In this document: positions 11,302 to 22,286 of the stretch, piece after piece
Position numbering within the stretch: position 1 is the stretch's first letter
Layout: the number at the start of each line of letters is the position of its first letter
Source of the DNA: Evernia prunastri
Lineage: Eukaryota; Ascomycota; Lecanoromycetes; Lecanorales; Parmeliaceae
Reading direction: 5' to 3'
Length of the DNA: 64,000 nt
Assembly (NCBI GenBank): GCA_003184365.1
Contig: NKYR01000141.1
Location: 1-64,000 of the forward strand
The notes under the pieces: model-generated
What the model was told of the DNA's origin: nothing
Database searches by the model: none
The model's input: only the letters and a program-made list of their open reading frames with translations
Made by a program: the position numbers and the translations under genes

Positions 11302-12870
11302 TCAAGACCCAGCTGCTGTAGGCTGTTTCTCAACCCACGCTATTACCTTTGTATTATCAGCAGAATCAACGAAAACCGCCCGGATTTTCACCGTGCCGTC
11401 CTCCCTCAGATGCTTATTCCAAAACATAGCATCAGACTTCCTCCGGAATTCATTTAAGAGAGCCGCTCGGGCTTCCCTATTAGCCTCTTGCGCAGAGTCA
11501 TAGGTACCCCACGAGAGTGCGCCCGCAGTCAATGGTCCGCCGGATCCCATGTTGTAGCCTCCTAGACCCTCGGTATAGTCTTCCCAGAGTTGATACACGA
11601 CCTTGTACTCGTAGGTCGTATGTTCCAGGGACAGTTGGAGATGTCTCAGGTCGGATTCTCCGCGTTGTGTGTAACTTCGATTGGGTACCACACCATTTAC
11701 GAGGTTAAGGACTTCGTGCATAGGCCCTTGACTGTCGATGCTCAGCCAAGTCTCAGCAATATTGCGGAGTCGTGAGAGGCATTCCTGCCACGCTGGCGTG
11801 GCTATCATGGCATCTTCGTTCGGTATGCGAATGGACGGTGGTTCTTGGTCCTTGTCTACCCAAGATCTGTTCTGGCTATCAAGGTCTACTACCACCTTTT
11901 CCAGGATGGCGGACGATGCACGCTTGAACAGATAACCCTCTTTGTAGTCTGATGGTTTCCACGAGTATATGAACCGATCTAGCACCAGTACCCGCGCGTA
12001 GTGATCCAATGCCTGAAGTTTGCCATGGAAAGTCAACACCGGATCGAAATCATTATCTGGGCGTCCTCATGGTAGCTCTGGCAGACCATCGAAAACATGA
12101 ATTCGAACGAGCACTGCCATCCACCAAATGATTGGGTTGCTCCGAGATGATGGCTCAGAGTCAGTGATCGCCAAGTGAAAGAACGCCATGACCCATTTTT
12201 GCATAGTCTCGAAGCTTTTGTTGTAACCATTGAAAAGTTTACATCCCAAATGGATGTCATCGACCAGATTGCTCATTTCATCTCCCATGAATAATCCCAT
12301 TTTGTGAAGGTCGCGTGACGCAAAGTCCCATCTCGAAACGATGAATGCCAACATACTCGACCATACAGCAATCGCTCGTCTACGAGTATCCAGATCTCTT
12401 AGACGAGCCCAAGTACAGAAGGGGGCATTGGAGTCAAGACTTCCTTTGTTGAGAAGGACTCTCGCTGCTTCTGGCCACCTTTCGATCATAGCATTCGCTG
12501 GCGTAAAAGCAGCGACCACGCTGCTGTGTAGGAAGTCGTTAGGAACGCTGTGACGAAATCGATGTAGATTACTACGGATGGCATCGCTGACTTCTTGGTT
12601 CCAATTTCCATTGGGACGGGTCGCCCAATGAATATAGACATCTGTCTCCTGATTGGCGACCATCTCTTCAGCGTGCCCTTCAGTGTTGACTTTCTCGCGA
12701 GGACTTGTTCTTTTGCTGCTGCTGGGGAAGATGTTGACTTAGTCAAATTCAAAGTTCTGGTGCTGATAAAGGGTCTGCAGAACAACGGCGTACGCAATGA
12801 GAAAGAAGTGAGCGTCGCCTCTGTTTAACAGTATCTGCTGTAGACTGTGAACTCCTGGAAACTAGTAAGT
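11302..12870 (-). pseudogene. Unrecognised protein-coding gene with in-frame stop(s)
   Basis: One minus-strand frame stays protein-like from about 12870 to 11302 but is interrupted by TAA at 12739-12741 and TGA at 12067-12069. The TAA could lie in an intron, since a GTACGC donor near 12797 and an acceptor near 12713 join in phase. For the TGA I found no good intron. Both stops are one C-to-T change from Gln or Arg codons. The encoded protein, roughly 500 residues, is rich in Trp and Leu with no signal peptide or membrane span that I can see. I do not recognise the family. The 5' end is not resolved. It may be a decayed gene or a functional gene with an unusual intron. Confidence 0.55.
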
Positions 12871-14281
12871 GGCTCGAGCGAGCACCGTGCGCAATAATGA
12901 GCGGGTATGGTATCTGTGACTTGAGAAAAAGAAGTGTCCGCATCAAACTTAGGGATTAGCGCTACGCTAGTGCTAGCCTTACTCTTACCTGGAAAGCGAT
13001 TGGAGCTGCAAGAAAGGTCTCCGCATGAATATGTATTTTCTAAAATACCAGTGTGTTGGAACTTGAATGATAGGATATTCTATCATCTGCGTGCGCTTGA
13101 ACTTGATCTCAGTCTGCATAATGAAGCTAATTTTGGATGTGAGCTTCTATGTGCTTGGCCCCAGCGTATCTATTGGATATGGGAGGGAAATACAGTGGAG
13201 CCGTTCATCTACTGGTGGAGCCATATATTGGAGGAATGCGTTCAACGGCTGCTCACGCACTTTAGTGGGACCACGGGATATAGGCTGTTATCCGACTATC
13301 GAGATTCAATCTTCTGCCATCGCCTTACTACCATGAGACTCGAATGTCACCTTTGAGGTCGGCCACGGTTCTTCAGTCAACCAAGATACCCAGGTATTCC
13401 GGCAAGGACTTTCGGAGAGGACGCAAATGGGCAAATCCGCTTTCTAATGACATAATCAAAAGTCTCCATTAGAGGCTGAGTGTTTCATATGGAGCAGATG
13501 GTGCTTTAGGCGCGCTGTAAGCAGACGGTGACGGCTAGCATGAGCCTTGCATGGGTGGTCTGTTATCATATCTAAGAGGAAGGCGCTCTTCGTTACCGAT
13601 AAATTTGTAAAAGCCGCTAGTCCCCCCCGAGATTCCGGACCTCGCTGACTGGTCCATGCCTCGCAGCGACGCAGCGAAGTTTGCTGGAGAGCAGGATCGG
13701 TGCTTTGACCAAATATTGATGCTACATGTTAGAGTCTCCTCGGATGCGGTCGCACGCACTGACATGGTGCTGTTCGGCACGCTGTGACTCAGCAAAGGTG
13801 GGAGACATCTTCCTGGATAGGCTTGCTGAAGATCGGATTTATGATTTACCACAATGCCACCAGCGCTGAGTCGGTGTCGTGTCATCATCGTCTTTCGAGC
13901 CGGATCCGGCTGCGGCTAGTAACGTTCGTTACTAGTCCTTACGTACATTTACTATTACGAATCCGACTTGATGAACTTAGTTGGGATGTCTTTTTATCGC
14001 CTCCGATCTGTGGGGGGATTAACTCTACTTCCCTGTTTGATGATGATGATGATGATGATCTTAGAGGGTTTACAGCAGATGTTCTGGGCTGGGCAGTTCA
14101 GATAGAAATTATCATTGGCCTTTCCCAAACGTCTTTCTTTTGCCTCCATTTCTTGAGCGCCTTTGATTCTCATGACGTGACATTATCAGATAGAACGTTC
14201 CAGAGAAAACCGCACCGTCTCGCAAATTTGGCAGATGATTTGGACATGCACGTGTGCCGTCCAATCGCTCGAGACCCCCTC
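12871..14281. other. No supported gene; (GAT)n microsatellite
   Basis: Open frames on both strands here have no recognisable features. A GAT repeat lies at 14038-14059. The stretch may include decayed sequence flanking the GMC pseudogene. Confidence 0.5.
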
Positions 14282-15186
14282 CTACTCAGCCCTAGTCTTC
14301 ACACTCGCTTTGATCATATCGATCGCATTTTCCCCGGTGCCATAGACGGCCATCTGCGGGTATCCTCCCATCAAGCTCGGCATGACACTTGCGTCAGCGA
14401 CGCGTAGATTTATCACACCGCGGACGAACAGCTCGTCATCAAGTACCGCCATGGAGTCGTCGTTCTGGCCCATCTTGCAAGAGCCGGCGAGATAATAGCC
14501 TGGATCGCAGGAGGGTCAACGAGCGGATCTGGGAAAGAACGATAAGAGAATAGCGTCACTCTCACATGTGTCCGCCCAAGCTTTTATGACGAACTCCCAT
14601 TCTTCGCGGGTTGTATAGATGTGGTGGATTAGACGGGCTGGCCAGAGATCACTGACGATGTCTTTAGCCCCGAGCCCTTCCGTCACTATCTCGTTCGCTA
14701 AACGACAGACTTTACTGAACACCAGCAGGTCGAGAGGATCGCTCAGATATTTGTGATCGACGATCGGGTTCTGCGTGGGGTCTTTCGACTTGAGAGTCAT
14801 CTATCCGCGTGACCTGGGCGCAAATAATACACTTGTGATTCCGAAAGCGTGTTTGTCATCGCTGGGGAGATCCCGATAGAGATGCTTCGGGCTGTGGCAT
14901 TCTGTGCTCCAAAATTCTACATGTGGCTGACTGAGTAGGAGACCTATGGGGTCACGGCCATCTGAGCGAGCCGCTTTCTGCCACAATGGCGACTCGGCGA
15001 GTCTCTCGTCTAGCCGAGCGTAGGCGAATGTGCCGAATTGAAACTGGGATAAAAATCCTGTATGGTCATTCTTCCATTGCGTCATTGACTTTTCTTTGCT
15101 GCCACCGTGCCACATGAGCTGGTCGTTTGTGATATGTGATTTGAATACTTCATAGAACACCAGTAACACCGAAAAGATATCAGAGT

Positions 15187-15499
15187 TGTTGGATTTGAGG
15201 CCATTTGAGCCATGAGCCATATTGAGGCTATACGCCATGGCGAAATGGACCATGGTATTCCTTCCACATTATCCATATTTCTCACACTTGGCAATGTGGT
15301 GGCAACGCCTCCCAAGCCTTGGCGGTGGTGTGATTACCGCCACCATAGAAAATTGTACTGTGAGGACAGCGTGTCAGGTAGAAATTTCGGAGTACATTTG
15401 GTGGCAACATAGACATATTGGCCATATAAGGAGAAGGATATCCTTCTCCAGAAAAGTAGTAAAAATAATCAAGTCATATCACACCATATAATTTCAACA
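15187..15499 (+). repeat. 5' LTR
   Basis: A 313-bp terminal repeat, TG...CA, with the same sequence by eye as 16533-16845. It contains an inverted motif GGATATCC-like pair near 15433-15449. Confidence 0.92.
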
Positions 15500-15600
15500 G
15501 GTTCTGACCCCGGGTGCTCACAAGCTGATTCGCACTACTACACACATACTATTCAATCAATTAACTCCATATCTACTTGATCTATCATCATATCATCGCC

Positions 15601-16524
15601 ATGGCAGACGAAAACAACGTCACCATAGCAGACACCACAGCAGACGCAGCAGAAGAAACAACCAAGGCATCACTCAATGCATCCAATGTACCACTCCTGG
15701 ACGACAACAACTGGGTTATCTGGTACACACGCATGCGTCTAGAACTCGGAAAGCACAATGCAACTCACCTGATCGACGAAGTCCCCAAGCTTGATAAGGA
15801 CAATATTCCAGTCTTGAGTCCAAAGGAAAGGGTGCAACACTATCGCCTTATTGGAATGATAGGAGGCAGACTTAGCGATGGATTTCTCTCTTTCACGGTA
15901 GGTGCAAAGACTGTCTACGGGCTAATGAAGGCACTCAAGGACGAATGTGGTGACAATGGCTGGGGAACGGAGTCCATCCTATTCACCAAGCTCTGTCAAG
16001 TCAAATACGACCCCGAACAAGGGACAGCAGCATATATTCGAGACTTCAGAAGCATCGTTCAGGAGCTACAAAACACCGGTCGGAAACTCGATAACTGGAT
16101 CATGGTCTACCTCTTCTTTGCAGGCCTTGGAGAAGAACACGCCTCCTGGGCAACGACAGTCAGACAGAACTCTCGCGGCAATGCGGACCCTCCACAACTG
16201 AATACCCTGACTGGCCAACTCAAGGACGAGGGCCGAGTGCTTGATTTGAACCAATCAGACGTCACAGCCTTGCTCAGTCAACGTCGAGGAAATAAGCACC
16301 AAAGTCGTTCCCAAGGCCAAGGCCTCGAAAGTCGAATTTCATCGGGAATCACAAAATCGTCTCAGCCGGACCGACCTAGGAAACCCAAGAAGACGTGTGA
16401 TAACTGCGGCAAAGACGGACATACCGACGATGACTGCTGGGAACTTTATCCCGAAAAGGCGCCTGACTGGTGGATCTCCATGAAGGACAAACACAACAAA
16501 AATGACACCAATGACACCGTGCCG
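15601..16524 (+). CDS. Copia-type Gag, truncated at assembly N
   Basis: 308 codons remain before the N at 16525. The N-terminal third holds the UBN2/copia Gag pattern (LDDNNWVIWYTRM). Near the end is a zinc knuckle, CDNCGKDGHTDDDC (CX2CX4HX4C), at 16396-16437, which binds nucleic acid in retroelement capsids. The frame opens 24 bases earlier, but the ATG at 15601, in a good CGCCATGG context, is the better start. The protein packages element RNA into virus-like particles in the cytoplasm. Confidence 0.9.
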
Positions 16525-16532
16525 NTCAGAGT

Positions 16533-16845
16533 TGTTGGATTTGAGGCCATTTGAGCCATGAGCCATATTGAGGCTATACGCCATGGCGAAATGGACCATG
16601 GTATTCCTTCCACATTATCCATATTTCTCACACTTGGCAATGTGGTGGCAACGCCTCCCAAGCCTTGGCGGTGGTGTGATTACCGCCACCATAGAAAATT
16701 GTACTGTGAGGACAGCGTGTCAGGTAGAAATTTCGGAGTACATTTGGTGGCAACATAGACATATTGGCCATATAAGGAGAAGGATATCCTTCTCCAGAAA
16801 AGTAGTAAAAATAATCAAGTCATATCACACCATATAATTTCAACA
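16533..16845 (+). repeat. 3' LTR
   Basis: The matching copy of the 5' LTR. It is preceded, just after the N, by TCAGAGT, the same seven bases that precede the 5' LTR in the host gene, so this copy may come from a separate contig that included the left flank. Confidence 0.9.
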
Positions 16846-17183
16846 AGAGTCTCATCTTTTCAAAATGGACGCATGTAGGTTTCCAAGAAGAGAATGCAGG
16901 ATGTGAACCTGAAAAGCCCCACACACCTCGGGTCAGGTATACTCACGATGTGATCCATTATATTCTTGCCGACTCCACGGAGATTACTTCGACTTTTGAT
17001 TCCATGACACTTGACCTGATGTTTGTCACCAATGCCTGACCGAAGCATGGCTGTTAGACTGCCATATACGCCTGCCGTCACGATTACTTCTTTAGGTTGG
17101 CTCTCATACCGCTGCTGCGAGAGCTGTCTGACAATTTTTACCAACATCTGGACAAACATTTTCTTAATCAAGGACTCTAGCAA

Positions 17184-17629
17184 TGAGGATATCTTATTGT
17201 CTTTCTAATGACAACAGGATACGCGCCTAATGATCCGAATTATTTCGAGTATTTTTCAACCACGGCGATTCCGATTCAGAGACAACTCGGCCGCCTTACC
17301 TCTGTTCCGAGATATAATATAAAACCCAGCTCTAACCCTGCTACAAGATTTCATCGTCTATGTCGACACTTATGTACTAAACATACTCGGTAATGACACA
17401 AAAAAGCTAGCTACTCGGTGTTCTCATGATGCTCACTCTCTATAACCCAACTCATTACTTGCTCAGATCTTACCACCTAGCCCAGGTACATAGCTCATCA
17501 CCACAGAGCTCGCGCCTTGTCATCTTCACAAACCTATGGCGACTCAACAAGAAAATTGTTGAAACCGCCCGGCGACACGACCCAATACTTGGCCCCTCTG
17601 CATCGATTCACATTCTTAGACAAAGAAAC
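17184..17629. other. Intergenic between GMC remnant and CorA-like gene
   Basis: No gene is seen. The missing N-terminal part of the GMC oxidoreductase is not found here. Confidence 0.5.
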
Positions 17630-19210
17630 TCAGGCGATTGGGGTAAGCTCGCGCTGATTCTGGCCCGTAGGAGCATCATCTCGATGCCATCGCTTTCGAA
17701 AGCTCGTAGCCCACGCCCTAAACCTTCGAAGGTGATTGTTGGCCCAAACCATAAAGGTCGCATGGAACGTGTCGCCAAGGGTGTGTAAGAAGCTTTGCGT
17801 GAAACTTGTTTGGCGAACCACGTCTGCGAAGCTAACTTCGCTGACGTTTATTGCCGCAATTTCGGCAAGGAACTCCTTCCTTCGAGCCACTGCTCGCTCC
17901 CAGGGTCCTAGGCCAAAGGCCAGACACACACTCAGGCATCCAGCGGCCATTGCTGTCAATACGAAAAAGCCGATATCTGTGCCACCGGTACCAAGCTGTT
18001 GGACGTTCATCCCGAAAAAGGACGTAGCGAATGTGAGAAGGATAAATACAAAAGCAACTACGGTCAATCTGCAAGCATTTGTCAGTCACTCTTTTGGTGT
18101 GATTAATAGACAACAGTTCATACCTCCTCACCGAGTCAGCGGATTGAACTCCTCTCTGGCTTTCGCGAATTGACTCCATCGCGCTTATTTGCTGTATGAA
18201 AGCCATGATATATTGACTCTGATCTCTTGATCTCTGCAGCAGCGCGATGTAATCTTGATGCAGCGCCTCTATACTAGATGATAGATTATGAAAAGCAGCG
18301 CATTTCGATAGACTTTGTACCACACTTTCAAGAGCCTTTATGCACTCTCGATTTTTTCTCCAACACATATGCAGGTAATCAGGTGTCGGATCTTCCTTTT
18401 CAGTTGCTCCGTCCAACTGAGCTATAGTAGAAGCGTGCTCCACTGCCCAAGCCTGAAGGAAGGGCGCCAAATATCCAACCGGTGAGAGACTTTTTTGTGC
18501 AAAGCTATCTTGTATCCGAGGCTGAGATAGTGCTTTCAAGAATAGCGCAAGTGGGCTGTCTTCCTCCCCCACCAGGTATTGAGCAAAGCCTGGCAGTGAT
18601 CTTTGTTTGAAAATGGTTACTAAGTAATATAACAGCCATCAGCGTTTCCAATCACCAGAATAAGTCTACATGACTTACTAACTCTACCATGTGTGGTGAC
18701 TGGTGACTGAGTGACAGTCATATGACTGTACCAAGACCTAGTAACACTAACTGGATACAAAAATTCTAGAATTTGTGTATCTGAAGGGAGTAGAGCTGGG
18801 GCTCTTTGACGGAACGCTCGCTCGAATTCGTCAAGAGCGCGTTCGAAGTGAGCAAAAAGGAAAGACGGCTCGAGGTTTGATGTTGCTGCTATATGGCCAA
18901 CGTGGGAGAAATTGAGGTCGCACAAGTTGCCATAAGCTACCACAACACAGCGTACCCCCCTTTCCGACAGGGGTCTATCTAATGTTTCCGTGAATTCTGT
19001 TGTGAGATCAGCATCTCTTGATAAGTCGAACCTCTTTGTGATAGCTCGATCATCCTCATGATCGGCTACATAGATGGCACAGCTTCCACCGTAATGTCCT
19101 GCGTTGTAGCCTTCTCGCAGCATCTGGACAAGCCAACTGTACCTCGCTCCGGGATAAACGCGTTCGATCATGTCTGCGTAGGCCCTGTGAGGCTGCTGCG
19201 GAGTTGCCAT
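17630..19210 (-). CDS. CorA-like Mg2+ transporter family protein
   Basis: Exons 18688-19210, 18124-18619 and 17630-18068 give 485 residues; the introns are 68 and 55 nt and phase-consistent. The C-terminal part has two membrane spans, about 342-358 and 372-391, with the CorA signature Gly-Met-Asn at 359-361 right after the first (FFGMNV). The large N-terminal part is soluble and helical, as in fungal CorA-like proteins. CorA family members form pentameric channels for Mg2+ or other divalent ions. Fungal paralogues like this are diverged, so the ion and membrane are not certain. About 95 charged residues follow the second span, with a basic C-terminus. Confidence 0.85.
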
Positions 19211-20584
19211 ATCCTTTATGGTGGGCCGGAGAATCTGCTAATTCAGGATACAGGAAGATAGCGAGTGGACGAAGTGGTAGATGGTAACTTACATATATAG
19301 AGTATTGTCGTCGATCATGGCTCAGGATCTGCGTTGACACCGACTTTAGTATTGGAATATGGGATGTGAATTGAAATATTTTGAACGCCGAGAGGGCTGA
19401 GAATCCTAGTCTGACGTCGCCTTCTCAGCCTGATCATGATCGAAACAAATTGGGCTAGCCTACTCTATCTGCAGGGCACAGCAGATTATCCAATAAGAGT
19501 TTTCGATCAATCAGAGTCTGCAGTGCAGCTTTTCTTAATTTCTGTCACTCACATTGCGCTGCTCACCGGAATTTTTAATTTACTAAGTTAGTCAAGGTAC
19601 TCTTCGGAAATATAAAATCTAGGCCTACGAACCTCGAGTTGTTCGTAGTGCAACTGCAACAAAAGAAATTCCCCGCCTTTACGCACGACTTAATTGGGTC
19701 TAGAGTGAGAGCCCCTGCATTTCAATCTACGTGTATACACGCCATCGTCAAGGAGCGAGATTATCCATCAAAGAGCAGAATCTGAAGGCTTTCAAACATT
19801 TCTCGGAGTAAGTGGTAGCTGTAATGGTACTCTCTATGTTTATAGAAGTCGAGAAGACTACAACGCATGAGGCCTTAAAGGATGGAATGAAGAAGAAACG
19901 TACAAACCCGTGTCAAAGCTAACATACGTGTGGAAATCAACCCGAGAGCAGCACTGAAAAATTCTGCCAGGCCGGGAAACTCCACGGAAAGTGGTTCGAA
20001 GCCAGTGAGAAGACTCGCGGGCGAAGCGCGAAGCGAGCCCCTGTTCACAGAACCACACGCATCCGCTCCGATATCTAATCTCGTTCTGAAGTCATATCAG
20101 TCCTAGGGTTACCGTATAATCAACATATGTTCGCTACGGGTGGGAGTGCCCCTGGATGTGATCATGCCGCCAGAACGTTCGTAGCACGCACCGGATCACG
20201 TTACGAAAGACAATAGTCGAGGTAATGTTGATATCATGACCAACATCTATGTTGACAAGATCATTCTCGAGTATACCGATAAAGGCATGTGTGCTGTTGG
20301 CATCGATCTTCAAGCTTCTACTGGCAAGAAGCATTTTGTAGGTCTTATAATAGATTTCGCTGTTCTGGGAGTCATCATGGGGTGAAGAGGCATTTGTGGA
20401 ACTATGTAGACGAGTACAGTATGAATACAAAATTTTATATGCGCGATCGGCATCTCTTCGGCAATTAGAGTAGTAGAGGGAGCCATTCCGTCATCGTCAC
20501 CAACGATACCTCGAGCTCGTCAGCACCAGCTTTGCCAGCCAGGACTCTGCAATTGTGTCTCTGTCCGGCCCTCCAAGCGCCAAC
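19211..20584. other. Intergenic, about 1.4 kb
   Basis: This contains the upstream regions of the divergent CorA-like and aldolase genes. A 98-codon minus-strand frame at 20134-20430 is not recognised. No other gene is seen. Confidence 0.5.
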
Positions 20585-21653
20585 ATGGCGGACCCAACTA
20601 CGAAGAAGCCGAAGCTCGACCTGTCTCAGAACAAAGCCAATGTCATACTGCGAAAGGCTGCCGAGGGAAAGTATGGCATCGCTGGCGTCTGCGTTGTGAG
20701 TCGTCCCTTTGGAATTCCCTCCATCCAGCTTTTCCCCACGCACCATCTCCAAGCCGGCCGCGCAGTCAATCCTCTTCGCGACTACCCTCCTACGCCCTCA
20801 GTGCCCTTGCAAACCCTACCATCCTGAGCGCCATCCTCCTTACCCCCCCCCCGCCTTAGCTAACACCACTCAAACGCGCCAGTACAACCTCGAAGGCATC
20901 CTCGCCACCGTCCGCGCCGCCACGGCCAAGAACTCCCCCGCCATGATCCTCCTCTTCCCCTGGGCCCAAACCTACTCGGGCCCCCTCCTCGCCCAAGCCG
21001 CCGCCGCCGCCGCCGCCGCCGCCCCCGTCCCCATCACCCTGCACCTCGACCACGCCCAGTCCCCCGCCGCCATCCACGCCGCCGCCGACACGGGCTGCTA
21101 CGACTCCATCATGGTCGACATGAGCCACCACGACAAAGCGGAGAACCTCGCTCGCACGAAGGACCTGGTGGCGTACTGCCACGCGCGCGGAATCGTCTGC
21201 GAGGCGGAACCGGGGCGCATTCAGGGCGGGGAGGACGGCGTGATGGATACGAAGGACCTCGAGGCGATCATGACGACGCCGGACGAGGCGAGGCTGTTCG
21301 TCGACACGGGCATCGATTGGCTCGCGCCCGCGTTCGGGAACGTCCATGGCTCCTACGGCGCCCGGGGAATCCGGCTCGAGTACGAGCGGCTGCGGGCGGT
21401 CAATGAGGCTGTGGGGAAGGAGGTTAGGCTCGTGTTGCATGGTACGGACGGGTTCGATGAGGGGATTTATAAGAGGTGCGTTGAGGGGGGTGTCACCAAG
21501 GTGAATATCAACGGCGTGCTGAATCGGAGGTATATGGATGTGCAGCGGGAAGTGGGGGTCGGGGTCAGCGAGACGATGGAGGTGGGGACGAGGGTTATGC
21601 AGGAGGCGATTGAGGAGTGTATGGATATGTTGGGGAGTACGGGGAAGGCGTAG
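20585..21653 (+). CDS. Class II (zinc) ketose-bisphosphate aldolase family protein
   Basis: Exons 20585-20695 and 20883-21653, joined by a 187-nt GT-AG intron in phase, give 293 residues. Family motifs are visible: HLDH at 91-94 with a zinc-ligand His, the Glu/Asp-rich GEDG segment near 153-156, GNVHGSY at 189-195 and HGTDG at 223-227, supplying the other zinc His ligands and the phosphate site, and VNING near 240. The enzyme splits a ketose bisphosphate into two triose units by retro-aldol reaction in the cytosol. It is shorter than the main glycolytic yeast-type enzyme and closer to the tagatose/fructose bisphosphate subgroup, so the natural substrate is open. A run of about ten Ala (residues 76-85), encoded by GCC repeats at 20996-21023, sits just before the HLDH strand. 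Confidence 0.9.
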
Positions 21654-22286
21654 TGGATGGGGGGGTTGGGGCTGGGGTTGATTTGGTCCTGGCTTGGTCT
21701 GGTCTGGTCTGGGATGGGATGGTCTCGTCTTGGTCGCGTTGGTTTGGATTTGATCAAATCTGATTCCAGGTCTGATCTGGTCAAAGTCAGATACGGAAGA
21801 ATGCACGGCGTGAGAGGCATTGAGCTGTTGAGGGGGGCCTGTTGGCGGTAAGGGGAGATGCGTGGGATGGCGTGGGATGGGATGGTGTGAAGATGGCGTG
21901 GAGACGTGCTCGTTGGTGATGGATGTCGATGTTTAAAAAATGAATTGCGGAAAGGGGCCGGGTATCAGACAAACCGTATGGTAGTATGGTAAGTAAGGAT
22001 CATGGTGGTGAAGGGAGTTCGTGGTTTTGGTTGAACGCTGTTACACGAAGAAAATGAGTGGTATGTGAAGCGCAGCATAGGTTATAGGATAGAATAGGAT
22101 ACAGGATGTCACAACAGCGCCCAAAAGATAAAGAAGGAAGGAAAACACTGCGAGTATGCGCGCAGTCCTGCCTCCCTCAGTATGGATATCGAATTCTCCA
22201 AGTGAACCATCGCGGGAATGCCAAGCCGCCCAAGAACTATCAAAACACCGCCACGTCCCCTCCTGCGTTGTCTTCCTCCCATCCCC
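21654..22286. other. Intergenic between convergent genes
   Basis: This is the 3' flank of the aldolase and ammonium transporter genes. It holds GGTCT/GGGAT-type short repeats at 21686-21735 and no gene that I can support. Confidence 0.55.

Larger units (their letters stand above)
15187..16845 (+). mobile_element. Ty1/copia-type LTR retrotransposon, pol region missing at N
   Basis: Two 313-bp direct repeats (15187-15499 and 16533-16845) start TGTTG and end CAACA. The flanks carry the 5-bp target duplication AGAGT at 15182-15186 and 16846-16850. Between them is the start of a gag gene. Protease, integrase and reverse transcriptase are absent because the sequence is cut at the single N at 16525, so this is an assembly break and not necessarily a deletion. 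The matching LTRs suggest a recent insertion. It lies antisense to the GMC pseudogene. Confidence 0.93.
14282..17183 (-). pseudogene. GMC oxidoreductase pseudogene, split by an LTR retrotransposon
   Basis: Three GMC segments lie in order on the minus strand. 16860-17183 has the second GMC signature region (EVIVTAG, then SGIG and GVGKNIMDH). 14516-15180 has the substrate-binding part followed by a NPIVDHKYLSDP segment. 14282-14473 plus about 25 upstream bases has the C-terminal CKMG and a DASVMP segment. A copia-type element sits between the first and second. The frame is also broken by TAG at 14801-14803, where the family often has an aromatic residue (TGG to TAG would explain it), and by a stop just upstream of 17183. 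The N-terminal FAD-binding GxGxxG part is absent. A 66-nt GT-AG intron near 14488-14560 joins the last two exons in phase. The gene cannot make a full enzyme. Confidence 0.85.

Noticed and set aside
13784..14407. 207-codon plus-strand frame
   Set aside because: It crosses the GAT microsatellite and the antisense of the GMC C-terminal exon and has no family features.
20856..21806. 316-codon minus-strand frame opposite the aldolase gene
   Set aside because: It is a GC-rich antisense shadow; the plus strand has clear aldolase motifs.
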